This document shows, one piece after another, positions 32,250-45,120 of a DNA stretch of 61,220 nucleotides (the stretch's first letter is position 1; each line of letters starts with the position of its first letter). The DNA comes from Gnetum montanum. Its lineage: Eukaryota > Streptophyta > Gnetopsida > Gnetales > Gnetaceae. The notes under the pieces were generated by a model that worked only from the letters and a program-made list of their open reading frames with translations, made no database searches and was not told the origin of the DNA. The stretch covers positions 14,695 through 75,914 of the forward strand of contig MNCI01026477.1 in the NCBI GenBank assembly GCA_015680685.1, in the 5' to 3' direction. The position numbers were made by a program, and so were the translations under genes.

Positions 32250-34030
32250 AAACATCAATCAATTGAGGAGCATAATTATGATCAATCATGCATGCAAGAG
32301 ACCAATATTGTTGAAGGTATTACCAAACCTCCTACTACAGTTGAGGCCTTAGCACAACATCATATCAAAGTGAATAATTCCTTGATGGACTTGGCCCACC
32401 ATGTGGGCTAAGTTTGGGATACAATTAACAAAAAGATAAGTACTACTTTAAAGGACATTGAGGGTAAGATGATTGAGGCTACAACCAAAGTAGTTACACC
32501 ATATGAACATAGAAAGTTTTATGATGAAAAGGGTAAAGGGAATCTCTCTTACTCTAAAAGCATTTAAGAAGATCTGAATGATGCTTTCTCATACTTCTCT
32601 AATGATGAGGATCTATGTGAGTATTACATAGACTTTCATGATTGATAGTGCTACCCAGTCATGACTCACATGATTAGTGAGATGAGACAATATGGGATAC
32701 CTTTCAATCCTAGGTTCCTCAAAAGAAAAATGAGGAGGATTCCATATATTGACTATTCATACTATTTCAGTAGTGCTTATCTATAGCCCATGCAGTAGTA
32801 CCAACAATTTTAAACTCCAAATCCTTGGGATGTTTCTCCATGAAATCTTCCCACTCTAATGTAATAACAGATGATGCCTTTACCCAATTCTTACTTTTAT
32901 GATGTAGAGGCAAGGACTTATTTCATCTCCACAATGTTATCTCAATAGTAGTTTTCTACCTCAAACAATTCTGCCAACCAAGCTTCCCAACAATAATAGC
33001 GACAATTCCACTTCCTAGTCCCATGCAAGGTGGGATATAGAGTCAACCACAGCCAAGGTAGACCAAATCATGTAATATTATCTAGGGAAATGACCCTACT
33101 TATATCCATGCATCTAGACAATATTACCAATCATCCATTAATTTGGTTATGGGAGGAAGTTCAAGGTTCCACAGTAGGAAATTTTATTGCAAACACAGAC
33201 ATGAGAATCACAAGACTGAGTCTTTATCCTTCTCTTCGCCTTGTCAAGAGGAAAATAATTTAAGATAAATGAAATCCCACACTCATGAGATATTTATGAA
33301 CATCCCTAATCATAATTTAGTAGTAATATCTACTCCAGAGATAAGTTCCATTGTTATGTCTAGTGGCATGATGATAGTTGATGGCGATGTTGTTACCTTC
33401 TCTATATCTATGGTTAGAATGTGAGGAGTTAAAGAAGGATGTTTTCTTGTAAAGTAACTAGATCCTAGAAATACCATGATAGAGATTCAAGTTAGTCAAA
33501 AGGGTTATTTCCTAGCTCTCTATGAATTCTATTTGAGAGTTAATATCATTTCATTCTAGCAATACCTTCTCTCAAGCATACTAACATTTGACCAGAGATG
33601 GAAGATCAATCATACATACATCCCATGGGGTAGGTGTGCAATGTAATCACTTCTATTATGGGTTGGTCATATCCCACTCATTTGTTGATGCTTGTATCAG
33701 AATATAAGATGGTGGAGGAGCTTCTTGATATAATGGGAAGAGCCTAGGTAAGCACTACAAATGCTAGGTTGGTTTTTCAAGATCCCCACCTTGAGATTAA
33801 CATGCAGGATAAGACAAAAAGGATGCATTAAAAGAGAATATCCTATTTTCATTTTTTATCTTGTTGCACCATTTCCATAGGCCATATTCATGAGCCAAAT
33901 AGAACATATCTTGGAAAATACTTGGTGTACTCTAATAAGCATCTTTTAGCTTTAAGCATTCTTAATGCTTAATTCACCACTCAAATGCTTTCCAGGTGAT
34001 AGGCATGGATCAATTGTGGGGGAGAAATCC
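32250..34030 (+). pseudogene. element G: Athila-like gag C terminus and protease relic
   Basis: A relic of the gag-to-protease part of an A/C-type element. Near 32600-32750 it reads CEYYIDFHD..CYPVMTHMISEMRQYGI and FNPRFLKRKMRRIPY, a diverged version of the Cys-rich motif and linker. Near 33650-33800 it reads VITSIMGWSYPTHLL and LDIMGRA, the protease C-terminal strands. A GTGGGGGAGAAATCC polypurine motif closes it at 34012-34024. No LTR, primer site or pol is visible. It is more diverged from A than C is, so probably another subfamily. Confidence 0.55.
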
Positions 34031-35120
34031 TTCACACTATGTTAAAATTCCATCTCCTACTATTTTTAAGAAGTTAAAAAAGATTGGTGTGCTTATTAAA
34101 AATTTTTATTCTTTTTAAACTTAATGAGTAACCAATCATGGATTTTCTTTTCTTTTAAAGTGTTTCTATTTGTATGTGTAGGAAAACTAGTTTAGTAGCT
34201 TTATGAATGCTCATCCAATAATACAACGATGGATGGATGAGCTACATATGCAATGATGATGCAAGAGCACCAAATGGATTCAACATGGAACTTTGATCAA
34301 TAGAATGATGATGCAGCAATATTTATTGCTTCATTTTTCTTCTATCCATCAATGGTGAACTAGGTTAAGATTCAGCTATGAGTGAGGACTCACACTACCA
34401 TTTATGAAGCTACTACTACTAGAACTATGAGAAAGTGGTAGATCCGCATGTTAGGGTATGAGCTTTGGAATATTAAAGAGTTCTTCATCACTGGTATAAG
34501 AAGGGTGTGTTATCAAAAATTCTTATCACTACTAGATGGGTCTAATTAGTGTGATTGGACCAAGATACACATGGCACCTAGCTTGGCCACTCTACTTAGA
34601 GGATGCTTATGATTTCATGAACCTATGTGCATCATGTGATGAATGATGAATTCTCATGTTCAAGAAACTTGAGGACTCAAGGTGGTGATTTGGCACTCCA
34701 ACCATTGCCATGATATCCATGCTCCACAAAAAATCCTTTTCTTATGAATGAAATGAAAAGAATATATATGAAAAAAATGATGATGATGATGAAAAGAAAA
34801 GAAAATTTGAGAAAAAAAGCAAGAGAAGAAAAGAAGAAAGAGAAAATTGTGAACAAGTGATGGAAAAAGAAATGAACTTTTACACCTATCAATTGTACAA
34901 ATTGGTATGTTTACCATCCAAACTGATATCATAGTTGCTCACATACAAGTTAAACTAGTTGTTAAATGTATACTTATGCAAACCTTTCTCATGTTCAATA
35001 GATTTCCCAAATCACTTAACTTCTAATAAAGTTGTAGTTTAAGATAATCTCATATTCAATCCTATCCATGGTTGATGAAATGTATTTTTTTTGCTTTGAT
35101 ATCCATGGCTCACCAACACT
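34031..35120. other. unassigned stretch between G and C
   Basis: Probably G's 3' non-coding region, by position after the polypurine motif, but no block aligned clearly. A purine-rich GAAAAGAAAA tract lies at 34740-34850. No LTR or primer site for element C was found, so C's 5' end is missing or too decayed to see. Confidence 0.4.
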
Positions 35121-36960
35121 TTGTTTCTACTAAGACAAAATTATAATGAGGATCCTCCATTTATGGGTTCTCAACATGAATATTCTCCACCAATTGATGT
35201 TGGTGATGGGGGCTTAAACCTAAATCTGCAATTCACTATCAATAATTTGGGTTTAGGAAAAAGTGGGAATCAAAGTAGAGGCCCAAGTAAGCATCAAGAT
35301 GACAAGAAAGCTAATGAATGTGGTCCTGGAAAGTGTAGAGGAGGTGGCAAACACCATGGTGATGGTAGTCCTCTTCTCTCTTCATCCTCTTTACTTGCAT
35401 CTTCTTCTTCCTCTTCTAGTTCTAATAAACATCGTAGAAAGAACAACAATGATGAAGATGAATAACGAGACAATGATAATCATAGAGACCATCATGAATG
35501 AAGGGGTAGTAGAGGGCATCATAGGTGTCATTAAAATAATGATGATGATGAATCTTTACTTGCCACTTGAATCATGTTGGACATTGCAGGGCCAGTAAAA
35601 ATTCCAACGAAGCATGTGAAAGATAGTCAGATTAAGAAACTTGACATGAACACTATCCCTAGATTTTAGGGGTGGGGGGATAAAATTTGATCTATAAACA
35701 TATCTTCAATCCTTTTCCAATGCATGTGTCTTATAAAATTTTGAAAATGATTGGTAGAAATCAAAGCTATTTCCTAGAACACTCATCAAGGAAGCAGAAA
35801 GTTAGTATCAATCCTTGGATCTAGAATCCATTCACAAGTGGAGTGTAATGCTAGAGTTGTAGAAGGATAAATATCAAATGTACTCTCAAGTGTCTAATCT
35901 AAGAAGGAAAATCCAAGGATGAAAGCAATGAACACATGAACCTTTGGACACCACCATGAGTAGATACTATTCTCTCATACATCAATGTCCAAGCCATGGT
36001 TATTCTCATTGGGAACAACTTCGCCACATCATAGATAGACTCAGATAAGAAATGACAAGAATGCTTGGGGTCTATGCTCAAAGAAGAATATTAGAACTTA
36101 GAGTCCATCAAATCCAAAAATTGATAGAGTAGGTAGTAAAAGAATAATGAGAGATAAAGAAATAGGAAAATGCTAAGGAATATAATAGGGATCCTTCCAT
36201 TAGAAAAAGGAAGGTCCAATTTTGCGACAACAAGGAGTCATCACTTGATGAGTTGATGCAATAATAATCCTTACCAATCCAAAAATATATTTTTGATATA
36301 TTAGCCAAGATTGATAAATTATGGAACTATTTGGATGAAAAATTCTAAAAATTATAAAAGAATCAAGAGAGTAGAGTAGTGATCGTGATTACGGGAGGTA
36401 GAGAGGAGTTGAACGTGCCTACCAAAGGGATAAGGACAAAGCTACTATAATAGAAGAAGTTGTGGAAATAGAATCAGATGATGATGGTGGATGTGACATC
36501 TACCAATATGAACATTCTAAAGCATGTTTTCCTATTGTGTTACACTTTCAAGGGATTGGGGTGTATGCACTGAATCCTAGACTAGTAAGAATGCAAGCAC
36601 CTAGAAGATTGCCTAATCCTCAAGGCAATCCAAGGTAGTTCCACCAACAATAATAAGATTATTATCCAAGTGAAGCTCTTCCACAATCATATGAGCAATA
36701 ACAACAATGGTAGCACTCATATTCATGGGGGATACCACCACCTAGAAAGTAGTACCCTTACCAGCAACCAAATCCATATGGGTACTATGTTCAACAATCC
36801 ATTTCTCTATGTGACTCTTCCAATCATCCCACATTTCAACATTAGTACTACCTCCTGAGTATTATTGAAGTTATTCTCCATCTTCTAAGGGGGAGTCCCA
36901 AATCCATATTATTCTTCTTATCATTCTACATATGTCCCTCCACCCTTAACCTAGTTACCG
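35121..36960 (+). pseudogene. element C gag
   Basis: Frame 35121-35465 holds the N-terminal part with a Ser-rich stretch near the end, as in A and H. Between about 35760 and 36120 a stop-broken frame repeats A's gag core (KLFPRTLIKEAES, KWSVMLEL, KDKYQMYSQV, HEPLDTTMSRYYSLIH). From 36480 it has GGCDIYQYEHSKACFPIV and GIGVYALNPRLVRMQAPRRL, then the Pro/Gln/Tyr-rich linker. Several stops; inactive. It leads into protease in the usual order. Confidence 0.7.
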
Positions 36961-37215
36961 CCTACTCCATCAATGTAAGGAGAAATTCTTCCTCAACCAT
37001 AATAATGCAATGTAATGAGGGTTACGAACTTACAGCCAACTCCTCAGCGAAGTGGTTTAGAAACTAGATCATAAAATAGACTTTTCTTCCAAATCAACAT
37101 CCTAACTACACCCTCACATACACCTACAATTGGCAATCCCACTTCTCCATATCCTTATACATCTAATTTTTTCAAGTATTCTTTAAACCAAACACCTCCC
37201 AAAGTACATACTATC

Positions 37216-37690
37216 ATGTTAACTCATGTGGTAACTAATTGTATAAAGGCTAGCCACCTTCCCAGAAAAATATATGATCCTAGAAATCCCCTTATTTACC
37301 TTCAAATCACGGGGAATGAGCCTTGTAATGCTTTTTTGGATTCATGTCCTAGTATTAATCTAATTTCCATGAGATGTATAAAGCCTGGAACTTGCCTCCA
37401 CTCAAGAAGAGCAACATCCATCTCGAGTTGGCTGATTAGTCCATCATTGTTCCTTTGGAACTAATGGAAGACATTATGATCACTATATGTAGGTGTTCCT
37501 ACCCCACTAATTTCTTGGTGATCCAAGTGGACAATTTCAAGGGGGACTTCCCAATCATCATAGGAAGGGCTTGGTTGAGCACTGTTGATGCATGATTGGG
37601 GATTTGAGATCTCTCCCTTGAAATCTCTAAAGAAAATGCATTCAAAAAGATCAGGAGGAAGAAAGTTCCATGCATTATGTACAATGATAT
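37216..37690 (+). pseudogene. element C protease
   Basis: HLPRKIYDPRNPLIYLQITG, the catalytic loop FLDSCPSINLIS (D-S-C in place of D-L-G), then a frame change into MEDIMITIC, SYPTNFLVIQVDN and FPIIIGRAWLSTVDA. Its end aligns with A's protease end; unlike A, the next segment is the pre-RT domain. Confidence 0.7.
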
Positions 37691-37860
37691 AGGGTAAAAT
37701 TTTGTGCAAAAACTATGGGCTATTAACAGTGTAATGTATTAAATCATGCAATTACTATGCTAATATATCTTAAATTCAAAGGTGTCTGGATGCAACAACC
37801 ACAAAGTAAGAGGATACTTAGTGGCTGATAGCTAACCTTGAGAGCAGCTCAACACTTTGC

Positions 37861-38190
37861 ATGGAACTTGCTAAGAGCCTAACATGTGCCTACATGGAAG
37901 GCATGGATGAACTAGAGAAATTTGATCACCAACTCTCTGTTGATAAAATTGATGATACCAATTGGAAAGAGTTAAAAATTCCTGAAATTTTTAAACAAGA
38001 GTCCCTTGATTTGAAAACTCTACTTGCTAGCATGAAATATACATTCCTGAAAAATGGAAAGTTGATAACAATCAATGCAAATATTGCTCCTAAACAAAAG
38101 GCGATGTTGCTTAAAGTGGTCAACAAATCGCCAACAATCTTTGCTTGATCATATTTTGAACTCACAAGGATTGATCCTAGGATATGCTAG
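37861..38190 (+). pseudogene. element C pre-RT domain, cut by insertion of D
   Basis: A 95-codon open frame with LEKFDHQLSVDKIDDTNWKE, IPEIFKQESLDLKTLL and TFLKNGKLITINANIAPKQK, aligned to B's 23880-24110. The element is interrupted at 38190 and resumes at 47630 with CTAGCATCATATCTAC, the sequence that follows directly in B. Confidence 0.75.
38186..38190. repeat. target-site duplication of element D, GCTAG / TCTAG
   Basis: GCTAG at 38186-38190 and TCTAG at 47630-47634 flank D, with one mismatch. Removing D restores the continuous C sequence seen in B. Confidence 0.75.
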
Positions 38191-40109
38191 TGAAACACCA
38201 CCAAATTTGGGCTATCGCATCTTGACCAAAAATTTTCCTAAGTGTTAGCATGAGGCCACTTTTGACAAATTTTTCTAAGTGCTAGGACTAAGGTCTCCAC
38301 TACCTCAGAGAATAATCAGCCCAGTGGAAGTGTAGTTAGCTTCAAAGACTATTTTTTTTGGCAATTTTTTCTAAGCGTCATCATAAAGAAAGAAGCTACA
38401 AACTTTTCTAAGTGTTGAGACTATGCTCTCCACTACCCTAGAGCATAGTTAGCTCGATAGAGAGCATAGTCAACATAATGGCTAGTTTGCAAATTTTTCT
38501 AAGTGTCAAGCTAGCCATTGTAGAATTTTCTAAGTGCTAAGACTACAATCTCCACTACCCCAGAGCATAGTCAAGCATAATCAGCATGAAAGTTCATTTT
38601 TTTGCAAAATTTTCTTAAGTGTTGAGACTATGCTCTCCATTGCCCTGGAGCATAGTTAAGCATTGTCAACATGAAGACCTAGTTTTGTTAGAATTTTTTT
38701 CTAAGTGCTAAGACTACACTATCCATTGCCTTGGAGTGTAGTCAAGCATAGTCAACTAGAAGCTAGTTTATGCAAGTTTTCACAAGTGCTAGTACTATGC
38801 TTGACCCTATTTGGGAGTGTAGTCAACGTCTTGTGGAGAGTGTAGCTAGCACATAGCCATATTTTACAAAATTATTTCTAGGTGTTAGACTACGCTCTCC
38901 CCTAGTCTATAGCATAGTCAAGCATAGTTAGCTAGAACATCCTCCAATGGCTTCCACAACATAGCACCGACATTCAATTTAGCTCCAACACACCTCCAAC
39001 AAGCATAGTTAGAAAAATGAATTTTTTTTGTATCCCTTTTTTTTCCTCAAATTGTAACTATGCATGACTCCACTCAAGACAATGGAGAGCATACTCCCAG
39101 AGCATAACCTCCAAAGTTGCATTTTTTAGGTACATTATAGTCCTCTTAGCACATGTACATGTAGTTGGTAGCATAGTCACAATCTTGCAATCTTTTAAAG
39201 TCCATCAAAGCATAGAAGAGCATAACAATGCTACCCTCGATGAAGAGCATAGTTGGATGATAACATAGTTGGTAGTTTCTTTACATTTCATGCTAACCCT
39301 AATCCTAAAAATACCCCAACCCTCTACATTTTTGGGGTTGGAAAATTTTGGGTGTTGGAAAATTTAAAACTTGGAATTTTAGCAAGTTGGCATTTTGGCA
39401 AAGCAAGAGTTAGCATTTTGTGAAGATGCAAGTGAATGAAGTCCCACCACAACTCCACTATATCCTAGTAGAACATTGCAGCCCATGGTACACCATAATG
39501 GCCAACTGGAAGGCAAAAACACCATGGTGAATGCCAATCTTCATGACTAGACACCTCTAAGACTATGATTATTCTCTCCACTATGCTAGTTGTACACCAC
39601 GTACCTTCTTACCTGTTTTGGTATTAACTATGCTCAACCCCACTTGTAGTGGTGTTTTGTTTCTCTCTCTTGCATTTTTCATGCTTTCTTTGCATTTTTT
39701 TTCTTTTCCTTAATGTGTAGTCACATTACAACTACACTTGGGTGGCAATCTTCATGCATCAGCACCCTCAATTTTTCTGAAAACCTTGACTATGCTTGCC
39801 CCCTCAAGCACATGTGACTATGCTCCACACTATTAACATGCTTGACATTGTCAACATCACTAACATCGTCAACACTATTAACACCATGCAAACACTTAGC
39901 ATCATTTTGCAGTAACATCATGGCTAATCATGCCACATCCCAATTGCACCTAGTGCCCTTGTTATATTTGGTAAAGTACCTATTTGATCAACAAGACCAT
40001 TTAGGGCACCCTATCTCCATCTCCATCATGCCCTCGTGTATACATGGGGTTAGGCTATGTGCCCATGAACCCCTTAGTGTTCCAACTGTTGATGTTTTTG
40101 GTTGCTATA
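38191..40109 (+). repeat. element D 5' LTR (1,919 bp)
   Basis: TGAAACACCACCAAATTTGG to GGTTGCTATA (terminal CA decayed to TA). The first 750 bases are an array of hairpin-forming units (see next entry). The distal part (39700-40109) aligns with E's LTR end. Confidence 0.85.
38290..38940. repeat. hairpin-unit array in element D LTR
   Basis: About seven imperfect units, 80-125 bp apart, each with TTTTCTAAGTG, then GACTATGCTCTCC, a short loop around CACTACCCC, and AGAGCATAGTC, often followed by AAGCATAGTCAGC. CTATGCTCT and AGAGCATAG are inverted complements, so each unit can fold. Clear units start near 38419, 38545, 38624, 38708 and 38887. Confidence 0.8.
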
Positions 40110-40114
40110 ATTTT

Positions 40115-40131
40115 TAGCACTAGAAGAAGGA
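40115..40131 (+). promoter_or_regulatory. primer-binding site (decayed) of element D
   Basis: TAGCACTAGAAGAAGGA a few bases after the LTR aligns with E's TGGTGCTAGAAGGAGGG. The tRNA used is not identified. Confidence 0.6.
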
Positions 40132-41459
40132 TAGAACCACTCCTTTAGGCTCTGTTATGGTTATCTTGCATGCTCTCTACATTGTAGTTTTCTATCCACC
40201 CATCAGTGTAGATTGGACCTCATTATTGATCCCCTTGGAACCCTATGTAGGAACCCAAATCACACTTCTCTCCACTAATTTTCCTAAGTCTCTATTCTTT
40301 GAGCATAGAGAGTATAGTCCATGGAGAGCATAGTTAGCTCTTAGAATAGAAGCATAGTCTCTACAATAAGCCATTTTTTTAGTTTCTAAACTTAACCATT
40401 TTTATGTAGTTTTCAAACTTAGCCATTTTTCTACAATTTCTAGAGTTAGCTATTTTTTTACAACTAGCAACACGTAGCTCTCCCTTTCACAACTCAATCT
40501 ACAATCATGAATACATATTAGCCTTCAATGTTAGTGTCAAATGCACTTGACACCTTTACCATGGAAGGACCAAGTCCATCTCTTAGGTCACACACCCAAA
40601 ACCCAGATTATGCAATACTCAACAATGAATAATACAATTTCATATGTGCAAAGATACAAGCAAGGTTACCTATAGGTTGCCTTGACATGGAAGCAAAATG
40701 AGACTTCAAATAATCCATAGGGATGGATGGAAGTATATCCCTTTCTCATTTGACATCATTCCACTCACAGAGTCTTATGCCAACTCATCTGAGCAGGTAA
40801 GCATGACATAAGGACAAACTATGAGGAAGTCTTATAGGAGGAAGAATATGAGTTTAAAGCTCACTCCAAACACAAGATCCCCTTCCACGACATCTTCCAA
40901 CAACCACTCCTTGGTCAAGCCCCTCCTTGGTTCAATTCACTTGTCCTCCTTGAGATGTTTATAACATTGGCATCACCTTCCTACTTGGTCAAGCTTAGGT
41001 TGATGCTTGTAGTGGTAATGCATCAAATGTAATACATGTAATATGGTTCAACAATCCCTTTCCACTTATCCTTCTTGGCATCATCTCAACTTGCCTAGCC
41101 ATCTTTGAGAGTAGCCATCACATCAACTCAACCACACTTCCACACGGGACTCATCTCCAAGCCCCATGCAACTTAAGCACCTTACATCTTTCCTATCTCA
41201 TCAATGTCCGCAATGTTAGTCCAACCCACATGTGCATGTCTTGCCCTAGTCACTACATCCATAGCATAGCCAAAGCATAAACCACATAGTGTGGCTCTAC
41301 AACTAGAAATCTAGCCCTAGGCTATACAACCAACATAGTAGATAGCATAGCCAATGCAACTAGCTAGCACATCTCAAAACTTGGATCAAGTGATCTAGTT
41401 GATCCAAAGTTTGACAGAGGAGGTGAGGTGACTTAAAGCCACTTCCTCTGAAATCATCA
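40132..41459 (+). other. element D leader
   Basis: Non-coding, with further GAGCATAG/CTATGCTC units at 40300-40360. No gene seen. Confidence 0.5.
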
Positions 41460-42050
41460 AGGTAGTGGACTTCTACTAAGATGATCCTATAAGTCATAAT
41501 ATCCCACCACTAACTCTACCAACTAGGGTCTCGTTGCCTCAACTCACCAAATACAATGGTGAAGGGGACCCCAATGCACATTTGCTAACATTTAGGTCTG
41601 AGTGCCTATTGCTACAAGCATGGCCACATTCCATCATGTGCATCTTTTCTAGGTCATTAACTAGAAAAGCCTTAGATTGGTACCAAGCATTGCCCAAAGG
41701 TTCTATTTCATCTTTGAAGGACCTCTTAAGCTAGTTCATGATGTGCTTTAGGTACAAGTTGAAGCCTGAAGCAACCTTGGACCAGCTAATGCAAGTCAAG
41801 CAAGGCCCCCTAGAGCTTGCGCCAAAATTCATCCAATGCTAAAGTACCTCATTAAATGAAATATGAGATCCTATAGCCAAGGCACATCTCTTGGCTATTT
41901 TCAAAGGTGTAGTCAATGACTTTATCAAGTCAAAACTGTACTACTTGGCCCCAAAGTCTCTAAGCCATGCCTTTGCCCAAACCAAGAGCATAGAAGATGT
42001 AGTGTAAGCTAGTAAGGACCCAACCTATGTAACCTACAAAAACTAGCATA
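41460..42050 (+). pseudogene. element D gag core
   Basis: Frame 41534-41734 reads LPQLTKYNGEGDPNAHLLTF, then LLQAWPHSIMCIFSRSLTRKALDWYQALP, and continues with stops to KLYYLAPKSLSHAFAQTKSIED. It aligns closely with element E's gag (58660-59150). Stops at 41735 and later; inactive. Confidence 0.75.
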
Positions 42051-42254
42051 TGAAAAATAAAAATGCAACAATGGCAATGGTAGCCACATAGGATAAAGTA
42101 ACTAACTAGGTCAACGACTAGGCAGTGTAGAGTCCCATCTCACAAAGCCACCAGCTTTGGTTCCTGGGTAACCAAACTACCTACATCTATAGTGGCCACA
42201 ACATAAGTTGATCAAAGGTTCAACTTTGAGTGTGAAGATCACTTAAATCATACA

Positions 42255-42800
42255 TTGTTGCCACTAAAGCCCTTAGAGCTGCTTGATCAATTGATGAAAT
42301 CTACACACATCCAACATAAGCAAATGTTTGAGGATGCATACAAAAGGCACGATAGGTACTATGAGCTACTAAGGAATCCCACCTTAGCAACACCAAATAA
42401 GTCCCTAGTCCAAAATCACTTCAACCTAGACCAATTTTTTCACTACCACCAATTGTCCAGTCATAGCACAAACTTATATCAAGCTTTGCAAGATGATCTA
42501 CAAAGGATGATAGATAGGGGCAAACTAGTGCTTAACACAAAAAATGCAAATGATGCTGCCTATGTAATAAACACCATCAGTATGGATGGCAAGCTAGAAC
42601 TAGTGTAGCAACCTCTTGTGATCTATGTGCCTTCTAGTAGTGTAAGGGTCCCCTTGGCCTCCATGAGTTTGAGGCCTCCCTTTGTTGTTAGAATGCCACC
42701 TTGGGCATCCACAACACCCTTCATGGTCAAGGTCCCATATCATGTCACAACAACAACTACTACCCAATAGTTGTTTGTCGTCAGGGTGCCATAACATACT
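42255..42800 (+). pseudogene. element D zinc-knuckle relic and PFVVRVP repeats
   Basis: Frame 42255-42608 aligns with E's zinc-knuckle region, but the cysteines and the Gly are lost (FFHYHQLSSHSTNLYQALQ against CDYHQRTGHGTDYC in E); LQRMIDRG follows in both. Then come four copies of a short motif: QPLVIYVP (42609-42632), RPPFVVRMP (42672-42698), TPFMVKVP (42714-42737) and LFVVRVP (42771-42791). E has six. Confidence 0.65.
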
Positions 42801-43479
42801 AGTCTCTCACCTACATGAAGCTTAGTAGTGGGCAACGCATCGACCCCTTTTCATTTAAGGGTTGATCCTGCTAGCAACATGGGTAGACCAACTAGATGGC
42901 AATGCAAAAGCCCAATGAACACCTCATAGGTGAAATATCTAGGTAACAATGAGATCAAAGAGCACTTGGTCTACCAAAGCTGGTCCCTATCTTTGCACTT
43001 CCCATGGCTAAAGCAACAGAAAAGTCCATAACCAGCAAACCAAAATCAAGCATGGAGGCCCCCAAACAGGCCATGCAAACAAAGCCCAAGTCCCCTTTGT
43101 AAGAGATCTATTTCTTAGCTTGAATGGAGGAGGTTAAGGCTAAAAAATTGCAAATAATGACAAAGATTTTATTGATTCATTAGCCTAGGTCAAGCAATTA
43201 CTTAAACAAAAACATAAAACATTGAGCCTGTATGACCTGGGCATGACCTCATCTACCCACCAGGAAGCACTAGCGTGAATCTTGGCCTTCATTGCTATTA
43301 TGAAGAACATCCCTATAGATGAAAATTCCATCCATGCAACAATGTTTCCCCTGGAACCATAGGAATTAGGTCCAACATACCTAGTGTTTTGCAAAGAGGT
43401 AATCAAGGTCAACCCTGAGTAATGGGAGATCGTCACAACTCCAATGTTTATTACCATATGCATTAGGCAATGCAAGATC

Positions 43480-43971
43480 CATAGGATGCACATTGATGAT
43501 GATGTAGCAACAAACATAATATAGTACACCATTTTCAACAAGTTAGGCCTCATAGATCAAATTAGGCCAATGAAAATTGTGTGCTTGAAATCCTTCAATA
43601 GATCACACATCATTGTCAGGGGCACAATAACCATAGCCTTCATGGTAGGGGAGCAATTTCCCATAACTATAGAATTCACCATCATAGAGAAAGTTCCTAA
43701 CTCTAACCTAATATTGCGTAGGCCTTGGCTAGCCCAGTTACAAGCTGTCTCCTCCTCAATTCACCAAGAGATCCACCTTCTATACAAAGGTGGTAAAGTA
43801 ATCAACCATGGTGATAACAACATCCATTTAACCATCCATAACATAGAAATGGAGCAAGAGTTAATGGTTGAATTTCCTGATGATGCACCTATGACAGACA
43901 ATGTAGCACATAAGGTTGACACACCTGAACAAGCGATGGAAGTCAACAACCTGTCAAAGGATGCTTTGTAG
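43480..43971 (+). pseudogene. element D retropepsin-like protease
   Basis: Near 43495 it reads HIDDDVATNII, where E has DDGAATNVV. Then frame 43570-43971 has VCLKSFNRSHIIVRGTITIA, FPITIEFTI and NLILRRPWLAQLQAVSS, matching E. The glycine of the catalytic loop is an aspartate here, so it is dead. After 43971 a short tail follows and no polymerase. Confidence 0.7.
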
Positions 43972-44369
43972 GTAGAATCACCCTTCAACATAGCGAGCAA
44001 GGGTCTAGGAGAATACCGAATAGTGCACCTTAGGCCCTATGTGCTTTATAATCCACACTAGATTAGGAAGCAACTACATAACCAAGGTATTGCATTAGCT
44101 CAAAACACACTAGGCACCTACCTACCATTTACTGCTACATGCCATGCATTTTTAACTTTTTCTTCCATTACATTTAGTTTAGTTTGCTTGCTTAGATTAC
44201 GCATCATTTCACTTTGTTTATGCATTTATTTTCTTTTTTTACACATTTATCCACTTAGCTTATGCATTGGCTCATTTAGTTCACCCTTTAGCAGTTATTA
44301 GATTAATGCATAAAAAACATCAAAATGCACAAAAACCCTAAAATCCAAAATCACAAAAAGAGAGGTAGC

Positions 44370-45120
44370 AACCACTATGCCTTAGAATGGCCTTAAAGTA
44401 CAGTTGTGGCTAGAAATGGCCTTAAACTAGCATTGGGACCCCAAATGACCTTAAACTAGCAATGCATGGCTTCCCATGGCCATAAAATACAACACAGTAG
44501 CCTAAAATGACCTTAAAATAGTAGTATATGTTGTCCAAAATGGCCTTAAACTATCAACACAAGGCCTAGAATGGCCTTAAACTACTAGTGGGACCTGAAA
44601 CGACCTAAAACTATTACTTTTGGTATAAGTATGCTTACCATCCTAATAGCCAGCATACATACTTAGGCACATTTGACTACATTTTTTTTCCTATTTGTGC
44701 ACATTGATTTTGTAAAATAGGTGTCAATTGATGTTTTTCTAGTTGATTTTGTAGGATGTTGTAGGAACACAACATGGCTATGCATGAGCACACCTAGCAT
44801 GTAGCACCACACATCAATCCAACAAGGTAAGCATTCATCCACCATGACATTAAGCTAGCACAACACTCATCTACCACGATGCTAAACTGGCATAACACTC
44901 ATTTTCCATGATGCTAAACTAGCACAGCTTGTCCTTGGGTCATGACATTAAACTAGCATAGCAGCTCGTCTGCTATGATGCTAAACTAGCATGTAGTAAT
45001 CCACTAGGACTATAAACTAGCATAGAATAGTTTTCCAGGACATTAAACTAGGCTCATGGTCTACTAGGACCTTAAACTAGTAAACATGTGATCTACCAAG
45101 ACCTTAAACAAGGTTTGTGG
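44370..45120. repeat. degenerate tandem repeats, TTAAACTAGCA units
   Basis: About 20 imperfect units of roughly 28-45 bp, each with (GG)CCTTAAACTAGCA or GATGCTAAACTAGCA and a variable spacer, in two blocks (44390-44610 and 44845-45115). They occupy the place between protease and 3' LTR where pol would be. Confidence 0.75.

Noticed and set aside
43185-43553. 122-codon minus frame in D
   Set aside because: Antisense shadow of D's gag-protease linker and protease.
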